A DNA stretch of 64,000 nucleotides from Rhizomys pruinosus (GCA_009823505.1 VZQC01006589.1:2931357-2995356); one strand, 5' to 3'. Positions 43,330-53,737 are shown, counted from the first letter of the stretch. Notes: generated from the sequence alone by a model not told the origin. Program-made: numbers and translations.

Positions 43330-43428
43330 TTTTCTTTTTTTGTCTTTTTTTTGAAGACAGACTCTCCCCATAGCCCCACCTAGTCTGGGACTCACTATGT
43401 AAACCAGGCTGGCCTTGAACTCACAACA
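43330..43428 (-). mobile_element. B1 SINE, antisense, partial
   Basis: TTTTTTGAAGACAGACTCTCC through CAGGCTGGCCTTGAACTCAC, then it stops. It lies about 70 bases before the next exon. Confidence 0.82.
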
Positions 43429-43498
43429 ATTATTTTTATTCATTTTGCATTAATATGCCATGCAGACGTTTAACCAACTTTCTGTTTTTTAATTAAAG

Positions 43499-43555
43499 GG
43501 TATATTAAGTCAAAGTCAGGATAAAGCACTTCGGAGAATTTCAGAATTAAGAGAG
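43499..43555 (+). CDS. Golga4: Golga4 exon: GILSQSQDKALRRISELRE
   Basis: A 57-bp exon of 19 residues, phase 0 at both ends, acceptor TTTTTTAATTAAAG|, donor GAG|GTAAGT. It continues the coiled coil, with L, A, L, I and L at heptad-like positions. The peptide joins KKKLQ of the exon before and ELQMD of the exon after, as in golgin-245. The polypyrimidine tract is short and interrupted by AATTAA. A truncated antisense B1 ends about 70 bases upstream. Confidence 0.96.
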
Positions 43556-44349
43556 GTAAGTTTTAGTGATACATACTTTGAGAACAGTAATCTGATCTCT
43601 TGTCATTTATTAGAATTATTACACATGCTAGGGTGGTTTCGTGTGCATATATGTATGTAGGATGTTAGATGAGTCACACATCACTTCTTACAGTTTTTAT
43701 TTGTGTGGTTTTCCTATGGTCGATGTTGAAATTAATGAAATGGGCATGTCTTTGTAGCAATAGGGTAAGATGCTAGTAGCTTCCAAGGCTAAGTTGTTGC
43801 TGCTGCTCAGTGTGTGGCTTCTTTTGCCTTTCCTAAGCAACAGTCTTGTTAAAGTGAAATGTAGCTTCATTGTAGTTTGGGTTGGCAGTTCTTTATAAGG
43901 CTTGATTTGAGCTGCTTCCTTTCATTCTGCAGGCACCATTGTTGCAAATGACCCTGCTTGCCCTGTACAGTGAGCTGCCTTTTCAGGTTCCTTCTCAGTA
44001 TTTTATTGCTTCCCTCCACTTTCTCCTGCATAGAGCAATAACATGCAGACTTTATTACCTTTGCTGCTTTCTCCCCACCTATTTGGGGGTTTATGGAATT
44101 ATCCTGTTACCTATTTTTGTTGTGAATAGTCTTTACAAGTGACAGTTTGCTACATTTTGTTACTTAAGTACTTTAAAACAGGTGATTTTTAGGATGAATC
44201 AAAGTAAATTTAGAATTTTATATATTCTGAGTAGAATTTATTTGGGAAAGTTATCAGTCTGAGATACATAGTAAATGTTAAAAATATAAATAGGTTTAAA
44301 AGGGATCAGATTAGCAAATCTACAAATAGCAATTGAGAAATGTTAGTAT

Positions 44350-44420
44350 AGGCCTGGGGTAGAACACCTGTGCTGCCAAGCATGTATGAAGCCTTAGGTT
44401 CATCAGAAGAAAGTAAAAGA
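44350..44420 (+). mobile_element. ID-like SINE fragment, sense
   Basis: GGCCTGGGGTAGAACACCTG then GCATGTATGAAGCCTTAGG resembles a degraded ID head. Confidence 0.4.
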
Positions 44421-44639
44421 GCTGTCATTTGTGAGAGAAGGCAAAGGAAAGAAAAGCAATGGAGGAGTCTTCCCTTTGAATGACTGATACTCTCAAGACC
44501 AGCTCAGTGCTTCCACAGAATAGCCTTTGATTTCGTTCATGACTGTTCCCCAAATTAACTGTCAGTATGAATCATGTATGAATTTCTTATATTGCATCAT
44601 TGTTTTCTTCTTATTGAAATTCTGTTTTTTAGTCTTCCT

Positions 44640-45110
44640 GCATTTATTTATTATTTTTATTTTATGTGTATGAGTGCATTGCCTACATGGCTGTAAGTGC
44701 ACCCATGGTTTACAGTGCTACATGGCTGTAAGCGCACCCATGTTGTACAGTGCTACATGGCTGTAAGCGCATACACGTTGTACAGTGCTACATGGCTGTA
44801 AGTGCACCCATGTTGCACAGTGCTACATGGCTGTAAGTGCACCCATGTTGTACAGTGCTACATGGCTGAAAGTGCACCCAAGTTGTACAGTGCTACATGG
44901 CTGTAAGCGCATACATGTTGTACAGTGCTACATGGCTGTAAGTGCACCCATGTTGTACAGTGCCCATGGAGGTCAGAAGAGGGAGTTGGAGCCCCTGGAA
45001 CTGGAATTACAGGTGGTTGTTAGCTGCCATATGGGTTCTGGGAATCGAACCCAGGTCCCCTGTAAGAGCAGCCAGTGCTCTTAACCATGGAGCCATCTCT
45101 CAAGCCCCAT
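44640..45110 (-). mobile_element. B2 SINE, antisense, expanded by an internal tandem array
   Basis: A reverse B2 with its normal T-rich end and GAGTGCATTGCCTACATGG at left, and GAGGTCAGAAGAGGGAG through GAGCCATCTCTCAAGCCCC at right. Between them 280 bp of 35-bp repeats have grown from the B2's own CTACATG-to-TACAGTG segment, doubling the element's length. Confidence 0.92.
44683..44962. repeat. 35-bp minisatellite, eight units, inside a B2
   Basis: Units start every 35 bp at 44683, 44718, 44753, 44788, 44823, 44858, 44893 and 44928, each beginning CTACATGGCTG. Units 3 and 7 share the variant GCGCATACA where most others have GTGCACCCA, hinting at a four-unit block duplication. Since 35 is not a multiple of three, the open frame across it is incidental. 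Confidence 0.97.
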
Positions 45111-45444
45111 CACTACATTTTTTTTTATATATAGCCAATTTCTATTGGTTTGGAGATACCAAAGAGATATTATTATATAATTTACTGTAATAATTTACTG
45201 TAATTCCCTAATTGTCCTTTACAACATTCTAAACATGGCCTTGAAAACTAGAGTTGTTTATTTTTGTTACATTACCAAGAACAAAAATTGATGTCTGTGA
45301 TATACATAATTATAATCATTCTTCCGTTGTGAAGATTTTTGTAACCTGTTTTGAGTTAACGCCTTAGAAGACTTAATGTCCCCTTTGATATGCTAGTCAA
45401 GAAACAAAACCTTAACTCCTAGTTTTCACAAGATTCCACATTTG

Positions 45445-45605
45445 TTTATTTGTTTGTTTTTGTCATTTTGAGACAGGGTCTCCCTATAGCCCCAGCTATC
45501 CTGGAACTCACTATGTAGACCAAGCTGGCCTTGAACTTACAGAAATCCACCTGCCTCTGCCTCCCATGTCCTGGGATTAAAGGTGTGTGCCATCATCCCC
45601 AGCAC
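45445..45605 (-). mobile_element. B1 SINE, antisense
   Basis: TCATTTTGAGACAGGGTCTCC, GTAGACCAAGCTGGCCTTG, GTGTGTGCCATCATCCCCAGC. ATTCCACATTTG/GATTCCACATTTG flank it as target duplication. Confidence 0.92.
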
Positions 45606-47306
45606 ATAATTCCACATTTGTAAGACAGCTAGTATTCAGAAAAGCATCCCTGAGGTTGAAGATGCAGAGAGGAGGTTGGGGGATGTGAGAGACCAATAGT
45701 TTGAGCAACCTTCTGTCCCACGTGCCTGCTTTATGTTACTAGAAAGAAATCACTTTAAAAAAAAAAACACCTCACAAGCTACAAGAACCTTTCTACATCC
45801 TAGAGGGGCAAATAATATCTTAATGTCTTTTTGCTTAATGTATTGTTTGTTGATTATCTTGCATTTTGGGGAATTAATGAAGGTCATTAGTAACAAATTC
45901 TGTTCTGGGCAAGAAATTTGGTGTCCAAGTTTTGTACACTTGATGATTCCATACATGTAGCAGTGGAGAAGAGACGTGTTTGGAATTCAGAGAATGAGCA
46001 TTAGAGGTTGGGCCTAGGTTTTGAGGATGTTTATGATGGCATTATACCTAGAGACACAGAATACTTTTTTTTTTTTGTCCTGCTGCACATCCTTCTCTGC
46101 TAAGGAGTCCCTCACTGAGGGAGCTATCCTCAAGAAAATGGGGAATGGACTTCTGCTTTATTAATAGATGGGTAAGCACCATGTGATGTTCCTTTTTGCT
46201 GCCTGTTAGTAATCTTAGGGCACTGGAGGTACAGGGGAAGAAGAGGACACTGTAGTACCAGATAGTGGCTCAGTATTTTAGAATTAATAAATTTGAAACA
46301 GTGTAAGAAGTAGGAGTCCCTTATAACTCCTTGAAATGTCATTTGAAGAAAATTATTCTAGGAAATCTATAAGAGAGATATTAAATCAAAGGAAGAGTTG
46401 AGGCTGGATTAAAATTAAAATTCCAAATTTGTAGCGATCTGGGCTTTGTTGATAGTTGTAGAAGATGGAACATAGAGAAAGAAGAAAATTTGATCACATG
46501 CAGGGATGAACAAAAATAGCTTAAATGTATCTTTGAATATTTTGAATTTAAGAAATTAATAAGGTCTGAATCCCAAAACAATAAGGGGGTTCGATGTCAT
46601 GCCTAATATATTGCAGATTCTAATCTCTGCCTCCCTAAAGGAGAAACGTAGGCACAGGACTGTACCTCAAGGATTAAGTAGAACTAGTCCAGGAAAAGAA
46701 GACGAGCTAGAAGAAAGTCATGGAAAGCAGGTGCCTAGATTCAGGGGTGATTATTGTACGTGGAGTAGGAGAGATCAGCATTGACTCCAGTTAGGCTCAT
46801 TGATGAGCTAAGGAACTAGCATTTTTCCGTAATTTCAGGAACTAGATGTCTTGTTCATTAGCAGTTAACTACTTCATCTCCTTCATTTTGTAGATGAGAT
46901 AACTTGATTTAGACTTTTGGATGGTTTCATGTAGTGGGAGGAGGATGCTTGGCTTTCTGTTTGGTGTAGTAGGGTTTAGCTCTAGATCTAGATAACCATC
47001 CACGGCAGTATAGTGACAAAAGTTTAACATATATCTTAAGCCTTCTTTTTCCTTCTACATTACCATCAACCATCACAATTCCAGAAAGAATACGTTTTCT
47101 TTGAAGATCTTCAGATTGTTTAAGAAACAAATTTATGGATGTTAAGGCTTTTAAATATTAATGTCTTAAATACAGATTATTTGCTAATTATCCCTTATAC
47201 CTTATCTTAAGAGATAGACAAAGCTGGAATGATAATATTCTAAACTTGGAAAACTTGCAAGTTTGTATTTTTTGTTTTATATTGAGAACTACATTTTATG
47301 TTTTAG

Positions 47307-47405
47307 GAGCTGCAAATGGATCAGCAAGCAAAGAAACATCTCCAGGAAGAATTTGACGCGTGTTTAGAGGAGAAAGACCAGTATATCAGTGTTCTCCAGA
47401 CTCAG
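47307..47405 (+). CDS. Golga4: Golga4 exon: ELQMDQQAKKHLQEEFDACL...
   Basis: A 99-bp exon of 33 residues, phase 0 at both ends, acceptor TTTTATGTTTTAG|, donor CAG|GTGAAA. The peptide is a charged coiled coil (ELQMDQQAKKHLQEEFDACL, then EEKDQYISVLQTQ) and matches golgin-245 almost without change. Coiled-coil rods of this kind give the tether its length and flexibility at the trans-Golgi. Just downstream, from 47507, the intron carries three retroelements stacked on one target site. Confidence 0.97.
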
Positions 47406-47521
47406 GTGAAACAGGAGGAGAAAACAAATAACATCTTTTGATAAAGAAAAATGGATTATAGTTAGATATCGAAGGAATTCCAAATATGGAGGAAAAAGTC
47501 TCCTTTAAAAACTAGTTTCTA

Positions 47522-47777
47522 GGGGCTGGAGAGATAGCCTAGCAGTTAAGAGCACCGACGCTCTTGCAGAGGACCCAGGTTCGATCCCCAGCACCCACAT
47601 GGCGGCTGAGAACCGTCTGTAACTCCAATTCCAGGAGAACTCCAGTTCCAGGGGAATCTGAGACCCTCTTCTGACCTCCGCGGCATTGCACGACACGGGT
47701 GCACAGACCTGCATGCAAACAATACATTCATACACATACAAAAATAAATAATAAAAAAAAATTAAAAAAAAAAAAAA
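47522..47777 (+). mobile_element. B2 SINE, sense, duplicated-unit type
   Basis: GGGGCTGGAGAGATAGCCTAGC through AAAAATAAATAATAAAAAAA, with the CTCCAATTCC/CTCCAGTTCC pair. Bounded by ACTAGTTTCTA on both sides. Confidence 0.95.
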
Positions 47778-47787
47778 ACTAGTTTCT

Positions 47788-47907
47788 ACTCGGGAGGCAG
47801 AAGCAGGCAGATCTTTGTGAGTTCAAGGCCAGCCTGGTCTACAGAGTGAGTTCCAGGACAGCTGGGGCTACAGGGAGACCCTGTCTCGAAAAGATAAAAC
47901 AAAAACA
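47788..47907 (+). mobile_element. B1 SINE, sense, 5' truncated
   Basis: Starts inside B1 at ACTCGGGAGGCAGAAGCAGG and ends GACCCTGTCTCGAAAAGATAAAAC. Bounded by ACTAGTTTCT. Confidence 0.94.
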
Positions 47908-47924
47908 AAAACTAGTTTCTTCAG

Positions 47925-48407
47925 AGTCCAAGACAACAGCTCCAGTAGACTGTTTTGCTTCTCATCCACCTGTGCCCCTTTTCTAAGCCTAGGGAACAAT
48001 CTGAGGAAGAGGGGGCATGGTAGAATGTAAGGGCTGCGATTGGGGTGAGTGGTGAAACTACAGCAATATAGTCTGGACACTCATTTGATCAACTTGATTG
48101 AACATACAGGCCCCCCTGCTGGATGATGGGACCCATGGGCTATGTGGGTTTGGGCACAACTGCTTGCAAATTTGTTTTACATGAAGGATGCGTGTACTCA
48201 TAAATTATCACTTATTGTTAAAAAATGAAAAAAATAACTGAGAGAAAGATGCAGGACAGTTATGGCAGAATGCATGATCTGAGATGGGGTGGGGTGGGGT
48301 GGGGGGAAGGGAAAGGGAAATATGCCTGAACTGAATTGGAAAATGATGTATGAAATACACAAAGCATCAATAAAAAAAATGAAAATTAAAAAATAATAAA
48401 AATAAAA
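47925..48407 (+). mobile_element. L1 3' UTR, sense, 5' truncated
   Basis: AGTCCAAGACAACAGCTCC, CTTCTCATCCACCTGTGCC, the GGGGTGGGGTGGGGTGGGG polypurine run and GAAATACACAAAGCATCAATAAA tail. Same family as the reversed copy at 38686-39190. Bounded by ACTAGTTTCTTCAG. Confidence 0.88.
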
Positions 48408-48608
48408 ACTAGTTTCTTCAGTTTTAGTAGTAATTTTTGGTTTATTGTATTTGGGGACTAATTTTGATATCAACACTAATAATCCCACATGTAAAATCCA
48501 GCTGTATCGGGAGTAAATGTTTTGATCTTCTTCATTATAGTAAAAAATCATATTGTTTATTTCCTGTGTGTCTTCTTCTAATGAAATGCTTGGGTTTTTT
48601 TCCCTTAG

Positions 48609-48744
48609 GTTTCTCTTCTAAAGCAGCGCCTACAAAATGGCCCAATGAATGTTGATGTACCCAAACTACTCCCTCAGATGGAGCCCCAGCCTGAGGTAGA
48701 CAGTAACCAAGAGAAGACCCAGGAGGGTGTGGAGCCAGTGGGTG
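48609..48744 (+). CDS. Golga4: Golga4 exon: VSLLKQRLQNGPMNVDVPKL...
   Basis: A 136-bp exon, 45 codons plus one base, phase 0 in and phase 1 out, acceptor TTTTTCCCTTAG|, donor GTG|GTAAGC. It starts with the end of a coiled coil (VSLLKQRLQNGPMNVDV) and then becomes a proline- and glutamate-rich spacer (LLPQMEPQPEVDSNQEKTQE, then GVEPVG). The coiled-coil part matches golgin-245 closely. The spacer is the least conserved part of the family in this region, and it differs from the human and mouse versions as I recall them. The split glycine codon is completed by the next exon. Confidence 0.96.
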
Positions 48745-49677
48745 GTAAGCACCATTTCTGTCAAAGCTTAATTTAGAAGCAAGAGGAGACTATTGAGAGT
48801 CAGTATGTAAGCTGGAGTAAAAGTAAAGGGCCCATGACCCTCAGTTTTTTAAAAGATTTTCAAGAGTTTGTATTTGGTTTTGTTGTCTTACTTTTAGAAG
48901 AAAGTAACTGATTTCAGACTTGAAAATTTCACAAACTGTAAGTAGACCACATTTCTGTTAAATTGAAATACATTGTGTTGTACTATTTTATTGCCAGCAG
49001 AGCTAGATTTATGTAGACAGATATACTCTGCTGCTTATGTAGAGATGTCATAACACTACTACATTGAAAAATGTCTACTTTCTTAAGAAGAATTAATTTT
49101 ATCTTAAAGTTAATTGTTGCTCTATTTTTGAGACTTTTAAAATACAGATTTGGTTAAAATTTCCACTTTTTGTTTTTTGAATCAAAGCCTCACTATGTAA
49201 CCTGCACAGGCCTCAAGTTGTGATTCTCCTGCTTTAGCCTCCCAAGTATGCGCTGTACTGGTTTATTTTTTAGTTCTTTCTCTATGAATTAGAGTCAGGT
49301 CAGAATTAGAGTCAGTTGCTGAGCAGCTAGCCGCCTGAGCACTCAGCCTACAAGGGGCCAGGATGAGGTTAGAATATCTTAGAATGTGATGAGAAAGAAT
49401 ACCTAATAATCTTTTTTTGGATGGGAACTAATGGGGCCAGGGGGAGGTATGATAAACAATAACGATTATCAAACCATCCTTTAAAGAACATGGATTCAGT
49501 TCATGTTAATGTCTACACCATTCCAGGGTAAGTGAAACCACTAATGGCATGGTGTGTTCATGAAAATACCAAATAAATAGTAGCTTGAAGTTTGGAAGAG
49601 TGCCGACTTATTAGCTGATCGCATTGCCCTGACTCTTGTGACTTATCTCAAGTGTAGTTAGGTTTGGGTAGAAGAGT

Positions 49678-49755
49678 GGCTGTAGCTGTAGCTCAGTGGT
49701 AGAGTTTATGTTTAGCATGCAGAAGGCCCTGGGTTCAGCCTCCATAACAGCTCCC
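49678..49755 (+). mobile_element. ID SINE, sense
   Basis: GCTGTAGCTCAGTGGTAGAG (A box), GCATGCAGAAGGCCCTGGGT and TTCAGCCTCC are clear ID features. tRNA-derived, but not a tRNA gene. Confidence 0.75.
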
Positions 49756-49814
49756 AGAATTCCCTTATATTAGTAAAAACACGTAATTCCATTTTACTTA
49801 TTATATTAAAACAT

Positions 49815-49978
49815 TTAATTCCATATTACTTACTTTGTGTTTATGAGTGTGTACAAGCTCTGGTGTATAGGGGTTAGAGAACAACTTGTAGTTGGTTCTC
49901 TCTGCTGTGTGGGTCCTCTGGATCAAACTTGCTTGGCAGCAAGCACCTTTACCTGCCGAGCCATTTCACTGGACCACT
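49815..49978 (-). mobile_element. B3 SINE, antisense
   Basis: TTATGAGTGTGTACAAGC, GGTTCTCTCTGCTGTGTGGG and GCAAGCACCTTTACCTGCCG with end GAGCCATTTCACTGGACC fit a reversed B3. Confidence 0.75.
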
Positions 49979-50029
49979 ACCTAATATTCTTAATGACTGC
50001 CCATGCTTTTGTTGCTCTAATGTTTATAG

Positions 50030-50214
50030 GAGGTGAAACTTCTGCTAAAACACTGCAAATGCTTCAGCAAAGAGTAAAACGTCAGGAGAATCTACTTCAA
50101 CGTTGTAAGTCAACAATTCAGTCAAATAGGGAACAGTATACACTCTTAACCAGTGAAAAAGAAGCACTGCAAGAACAACTAGCTGAGAGGCTTCAGGAGT
50201 TAGAGAAGATGAAG
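50030..50214 (+). CDS. Golga4: Golga4 exon: GETSAKTLQMLQQRVKRQENL...
   Basis: A 185-bp exon: two bases completing a glycine codon plus 61 codons, phase 1 in and phase 0 out, acceptor GCTCTAATGTTTATAG|, donor AAG|GTAAAG. The peptide resumes a strong coiled coil (TLQMLQQRVKRQENLLQRCK, then ALQEQLAERLQELEKMK). It matches golgin-245 along its length, with a few changes in the middle (STIQSNREQYTLLTSEK). The open frame continues 5' into the intron but shows no family match there, which supports the AG at 50028-50029 as the acceptor. Confidence 0.97.
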
Positions 50215-50513
50215 GTAAAGAGCAACCACTTTTGTTCTCTCTAAACATACAGAGCCAGATCCACAGGCTCCAGCCTGGCTCGCGCCTCCTCTGGAAAGCC
50301 TCATTGCCCTCCTGTCCCTAGACAGCGTGTAGAGGGTCTCCTTGTTTGAGCACCAGGTGCCCTGGCTTTCTCAGCATAGCATACATTTCGCTTTCCTGTG
50401 TGCTTTCCCTTTACTAGACTATAAGATTTATCTAGATTAGATAAGCTACGTAGAGTTCTCATACTAGCTGTAGCTTTATTAGAGATGGAAATGAATTTTT
50501 AAAACTTTTTTAG
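50215..50513 (+). other. Golga4: Golga4 intron, 299 bp
   Basis: The shortest intron in the window and the only one with no recognisable repeat. It ends in TTTTTAAAACTTTTTTAG. Confidence 0.93.
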
Positions 50514-50597
50514 GAGCTTCATATGGCTGAGAAGACTAAACTTATCACTCAGTTGCGTGATGCAAAGAACTTTATTGAACAGCTTGAACAAGATAAG
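50514..50597 (+). CDS. Golga4: Golga4 exon: ELHMAEKTKLITQLRDAKNF...
   Basis: An 84-bp exon of 28 residues, phase 0 at both ends, acceptor AACTTTTTTAG|, donor AAG|GTAAAA. It is an uninterrupted coiled-coil stretch (MAEKTKLITQLRDAKNFIEQ, then LEQDK) nearly identical to golgin-245. Its donor and that of the previous exon share AAG|GTAAA. Confidence 0.97.
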
Positions 50598-52595
50598 GTA
50601 AAACTCCAAAATTTATGATACTAAGATTTGACAAGGGTCCCTCAGATTCACTGTTGAAAGCAGTTCAAAGCATTTGTTTATGCATCTGCTTTCCAAAATT
50701 TTGTAGCTGCTGCTGTGAACAACATTTTTAGTTTCTAGATGTATTTGTAGCATTGGTTTTGTATCATGTAAACCTGAGTCTCTATGATTTCCTAGCACTA
50801 TTCATCATTTTATCTTATAGATAATAGTAATAGTTACAAAGGAAATTTATGTTTGTAGTAGACAGTCTATTTTTCAGAGGAATGTTATTTAAATTTAAGG
50901 TGTTCTAAATGTGAGTGGTTTTAGTATTTTCTTTAGTATACTACAGAAGCAGATTAGTCATTTAGATAAGATCCCTGAAAAGCGAAAGACATGGTATATA
51001 TATTAGCAAAACCAAAACCTTCTAAAGTGGAATTTGGATGTATGTAGACTGAGGGGAGGTGTGCCATACGTGGCACCTTGGAGTTGGAGCAGCTGCTGCA
51101 GCCTGAGCAGGATCTTGGATTCTTAGGTCCTTTTGCAAAACAGTTCCCTGTTTGTTTCACACCATCTACCACTTTGTTCAGTATGATGGTTGATAACTAC
51201 AATATTTTAATACAGCTTTGAAACAAAGTACTGTATTTTTACAAAAAAATATAACCATATTCTGACCATATCTAGCAGTTTAACAATAGTTTTTAATACT
51301 ATTTGCTCTCTAGTTAGGTTTAGATTTTCCTTATATCATACATTTCTTTTATGAGTCAAGTAAAGTTCTATTATTGTAATTGATAGCAATTCTTTTTTGT
51401 TTTTTATTTTTTTATTTATTTCTGTATGTGTATCAATGTACTGTCTGCATGCAGGTTTGTGCACCCGTGTCGTGCAATGCCGTGGAGGTCAGAAGAGGGT
51501 GTCGGATTCCCCTGGAACTGGAGTTCTCCTTGAATTGGAGTTTCAGATGGTTCTCGGCCGCCATGTGGGTGCTGGGGATCGAACCCGGGTCCTCTGTAAG
51601 AGCGGTCGGCGCTCTTAACCGCTAGGCCATCTCTCCAGCCCCATTGATAGCAATTCTTAAGATTTCTTTTAATCTGTAGTCTCACTTGTCTTTCCTCTGG
51701 TCCCCCCCCCTTTGTCATTTGCATTTTGAAGACAGCAAAGGTCTATAAGTTTGTTTTGAAATTTCTTATTAACAATGCTTTACTTTCCTGGTTGTTATCT
51801 ATTAATGTTACCCATATGGAAGAGTCATACTGTAAAGCAGGGGTCAGCACACCCTGCAGGTAAGGTCATAATCTTTCCTATTAAATAGTTAGCATAAAGT
51901 CTGAGCGTCTTTTCAAGAGACGGTTTGAACTACTTCAGTTTTTGTTAGTCTCAAATGACTGATTTAATGATAATTTCATTATCTTTTTCTGTGATCTTCA
52001 TTTTTTAGTATAGATTATTCACAGAAAGGGAACAGAAGCAACTAACAATTTACAGGATGGAGCTGCCTTACTTATATCAGTAAGAAGTGATGATGGAGCC
52101 AGAGGGAGTCACTGGGGTGGGGGAGAAAGACGAACCAGGCACAGCTATGCTGTGGTCTTCTTCTGCCCAGCTGTGCCAGCAACTACCTTACAGTCTCAGT
52201 AGTCTGGAGTTATCTGCATATGAAAGCACAGATAATAATTGTTGTTCATAATGATCTTCAGTCACATTTGGAAGGCTAATTTTGTCAATACAAACTGTTT
52301 ATTAAGCTGGGAAATTACAGCACATTGTAGAAAGAGTGTAAAATAAGTCTTTTAACTAAAACATGTTTAATGCTTAAAGAACTAAACTTGCTGTGGAAAT
52401 ATTTTCATTGTCAAAAGTTCCTGATATGCTAAGGCGTGGAGCAAAACACGGGTGTCAGTTTGAAATACTGGAGAAATTCTTAAACTGTCCTTAGTAAGAG
52501 ATAATTTTTCTGCCTTTCAAGTTGTTTGAGCTCTGCAGTCTATTGATGATGCAGCTTTGTTATGCAAATGCTTTAGAGTCTGTACTTCTGTTCAG
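50598..52595 (+). other. Golga4: Golga4 intron, 1,998 bp
   Basis: Holds one antisense B2 (51394-51643). 50600-51390 and 51660-52595 show no further repeat I can name with confidence; AGGGGTCAGCA at about 51840 may be a trace of an ancient element. Confidence 0.88.
51394..51643 (-). mobile_element. B2 SINE, antisense, young
   Basis: CTGTATGTGTATCAATGTAC, duplicated GGAGTT unit, GGATCGAACCCGGG and end GGCCATCTCTCCAGCCCC. TTGATAGCAATTCTT at 51379-51393 and again from 51644 is the target duplication. Confidence 0.96.
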
Positions 52596-52740
52596 GGAAT
52601 GGTAATAACAGAGACGAAACGTCAAATGCATGAAACCTTGGAACTGAAAGAAGAAATTGCTCAACTTCGTAATCATATCAAGCATATGATGACCCAGGGA
52701 GAGGAATTGCGGGAACAGAAAGAAAAGTCTGAAAGAGCTG
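52596..52740 (+). CDS. Golga4: Golga4 exon: GMVITETKRQMHETLELKEE...
   Basis: A 145-bp exon, 48 codons plus one base, phase 0 in and phase 1 out, acceptor TGTACTTCTGTTCAG|, donor CTG|GTAAGA. It encodes GMVITETKRQMHETLELKEE, IAQLRNHIKHMMTQGEELRE and QKEKSERA, coiled coil throughout, matching golgin-245. Human and mouse have one more acidic residue before IAQLR as I recall, so a codon appears lost, shifting the heptad register by one. The dangling base starts a codon completed in the next exon, which in the family is the very large coiled-coil exon. I do not find it before 64000. Confidence 0.97.
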
Positions 52741-53737
52741 GTAAGAACTTGGGTTATGTAGTTCATGTTGGAGCTCAAAAGTCGTGTAAAGTATTTTAAC
52801 GAATTACTTAATAATTGATATAGGTGCTTAACTATAGCAACTCTTATAAGAGAGCAAAGTGCTTGTTGAAGAAGGCCTTTATGGCCTCTGGGCCAGATCT
52901 AGCCACAGACTATATTGTGTACAGCCCTCAAGCTAAGAGTGATTTTTTTTTTAACTTCTAAATGGGTTAGGTGAGGAAGAAAATGTGACAGACCATATGT
53001 GAAATATTAATATCTGTCAGATCCTTTACAAAAAATATTTCTCGAGCAGTGTTTTAGAGTGGTGTAAATTCACAGTGAACAGCTTTGATAATTAGATTTT
53101 CAAATTTCTGGTTTAAGGAACTTGCAAGTAGTTACAGCATGGACTTATTCAGTAACTTCTACCTTATAGATGTTACAGGGCAAACACCTTCTAAATGTGG
53201 CTGAAAACAATAGAGACCAGAGTAGCATTCAGCAAGTTCAGAACTGAATAGCCCTAAGAAAAGAACCCTTTTAGAAAGAAGACAGCTAAGAAGGTCAAGA
53301 AGGGCCTCCAGTATGATGAGAGTGAACTATAGAGAAGTGAGACTGCACACATTTTAATCACTGCAAAGTTGTAAGCAGGTACAGATCACACAGAACATGT
53401 GAATCAGCTGGAAACCATTGTTGCTGAAGTGGGACATGGAGTTGGAGTTGCAGAGGAACTGACTATAGGAATCTTAAAAGGCCAGGAGCTGCATTTAAAC
53501 TTTGGTTCACAAGGCTTAGAAAGAAAGTACATGAAAGCACAGTGTGATACAAGCTAATGTTTTATATGAAAAAAAATCAAAACCAAAGTGACAAGTTGAA
53601 GTTGGAAACAAAAGTAAGAAATCCAGGTTTCAGGAAGAGAAAGCTTTGGCTGCCTTGCCTAGGATGTTAGCTCTGGGAAGGAGGAACAGTCTGAGATTTT
53701 GAGAAGAAAAGTCAAATTGAACCCAGTGTGGTTTGCT

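Larger units (their letters stand above)
35131..43498 (+). other. Golga4: Golga4 intron, 8,368 bp
   Basis: Holds several B2 and B1 copies, two antisense L1 3' regions, a MIR and one ambiguous base. 35370-35600, 35810-36060, 37140-37490, 39195-39860, 40010-40305 and 42455-43325 show nothing I can name. 39190-39860 and 40880-42330 have the feel of unclassified dispersed repeats. Confidence 0.85.
43556..47306 (+). other. Golga4: Golga4 intron, 3,751 bp
   Basis: Contains a diverged ID, a B2 with an internal minisatellite and a B1. The stretches 43560-44345, 44425-44635, 45115-45440 and 45610-47306 show no gene and no clear repeat. Confidence 0.88.
47507..48421 (+). repeat. four copies of one target site (AAAAACTAGTTTCT)
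   Basis: ACTAGTTTCT lies at 47511, 47778, 47911 and 48408. It flanks each of B2, B1 and L1 in turn. The two right copies share the longer ACTAGTTTCTTCAG; the two left copies share ACTAGTTTCTA, whose last A is the first base of the truncated B1. Confidence 0.93.
47406..48608 (+). other. Golga4: Golga4 intron, 1,203 bp
   Basis: About 900 of its 1,203 bases are a B2, a B1 and an L1 3' end placed in a row in gene orientation (47522-48407). The original intron would have been only about 300 bp. Confidence 0.92.
48745..50029 (+). other. Golga4: Golga4 intron, 1,285 bp
   Basis: Holds an ID element and a reversed B3 whose right end is about 50 bases before the next exon. 48750-49675 has no named feature. 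Confidence 0.88.

Noticed and set aside
44785..45084. A cysteine-rich repeat protein (HGCK/YMAVSAP repeats)
   Set aside because: It is an open frame across the 35-bp array inside a B2. The unit changes frame each time and has no start context.
49678..49755. A possible tRNA gene, because A and B boxes resemble tRNA
   Set aside because: It is an ID SINE. The cloverleaf is incomplete, and the same head recurs elsewhere as dispersed repeats; the B2 and B4 heads were rejected as tRNA genes for the same reason.
53160..53545. Possible processed pseudogene (AAGAAGGTCAAGAAGGGCC and purine-rich coding-like sequence)
   Set aside because: No frame of useful length, no recognisable protein and no poly(A) tail with target duplication.
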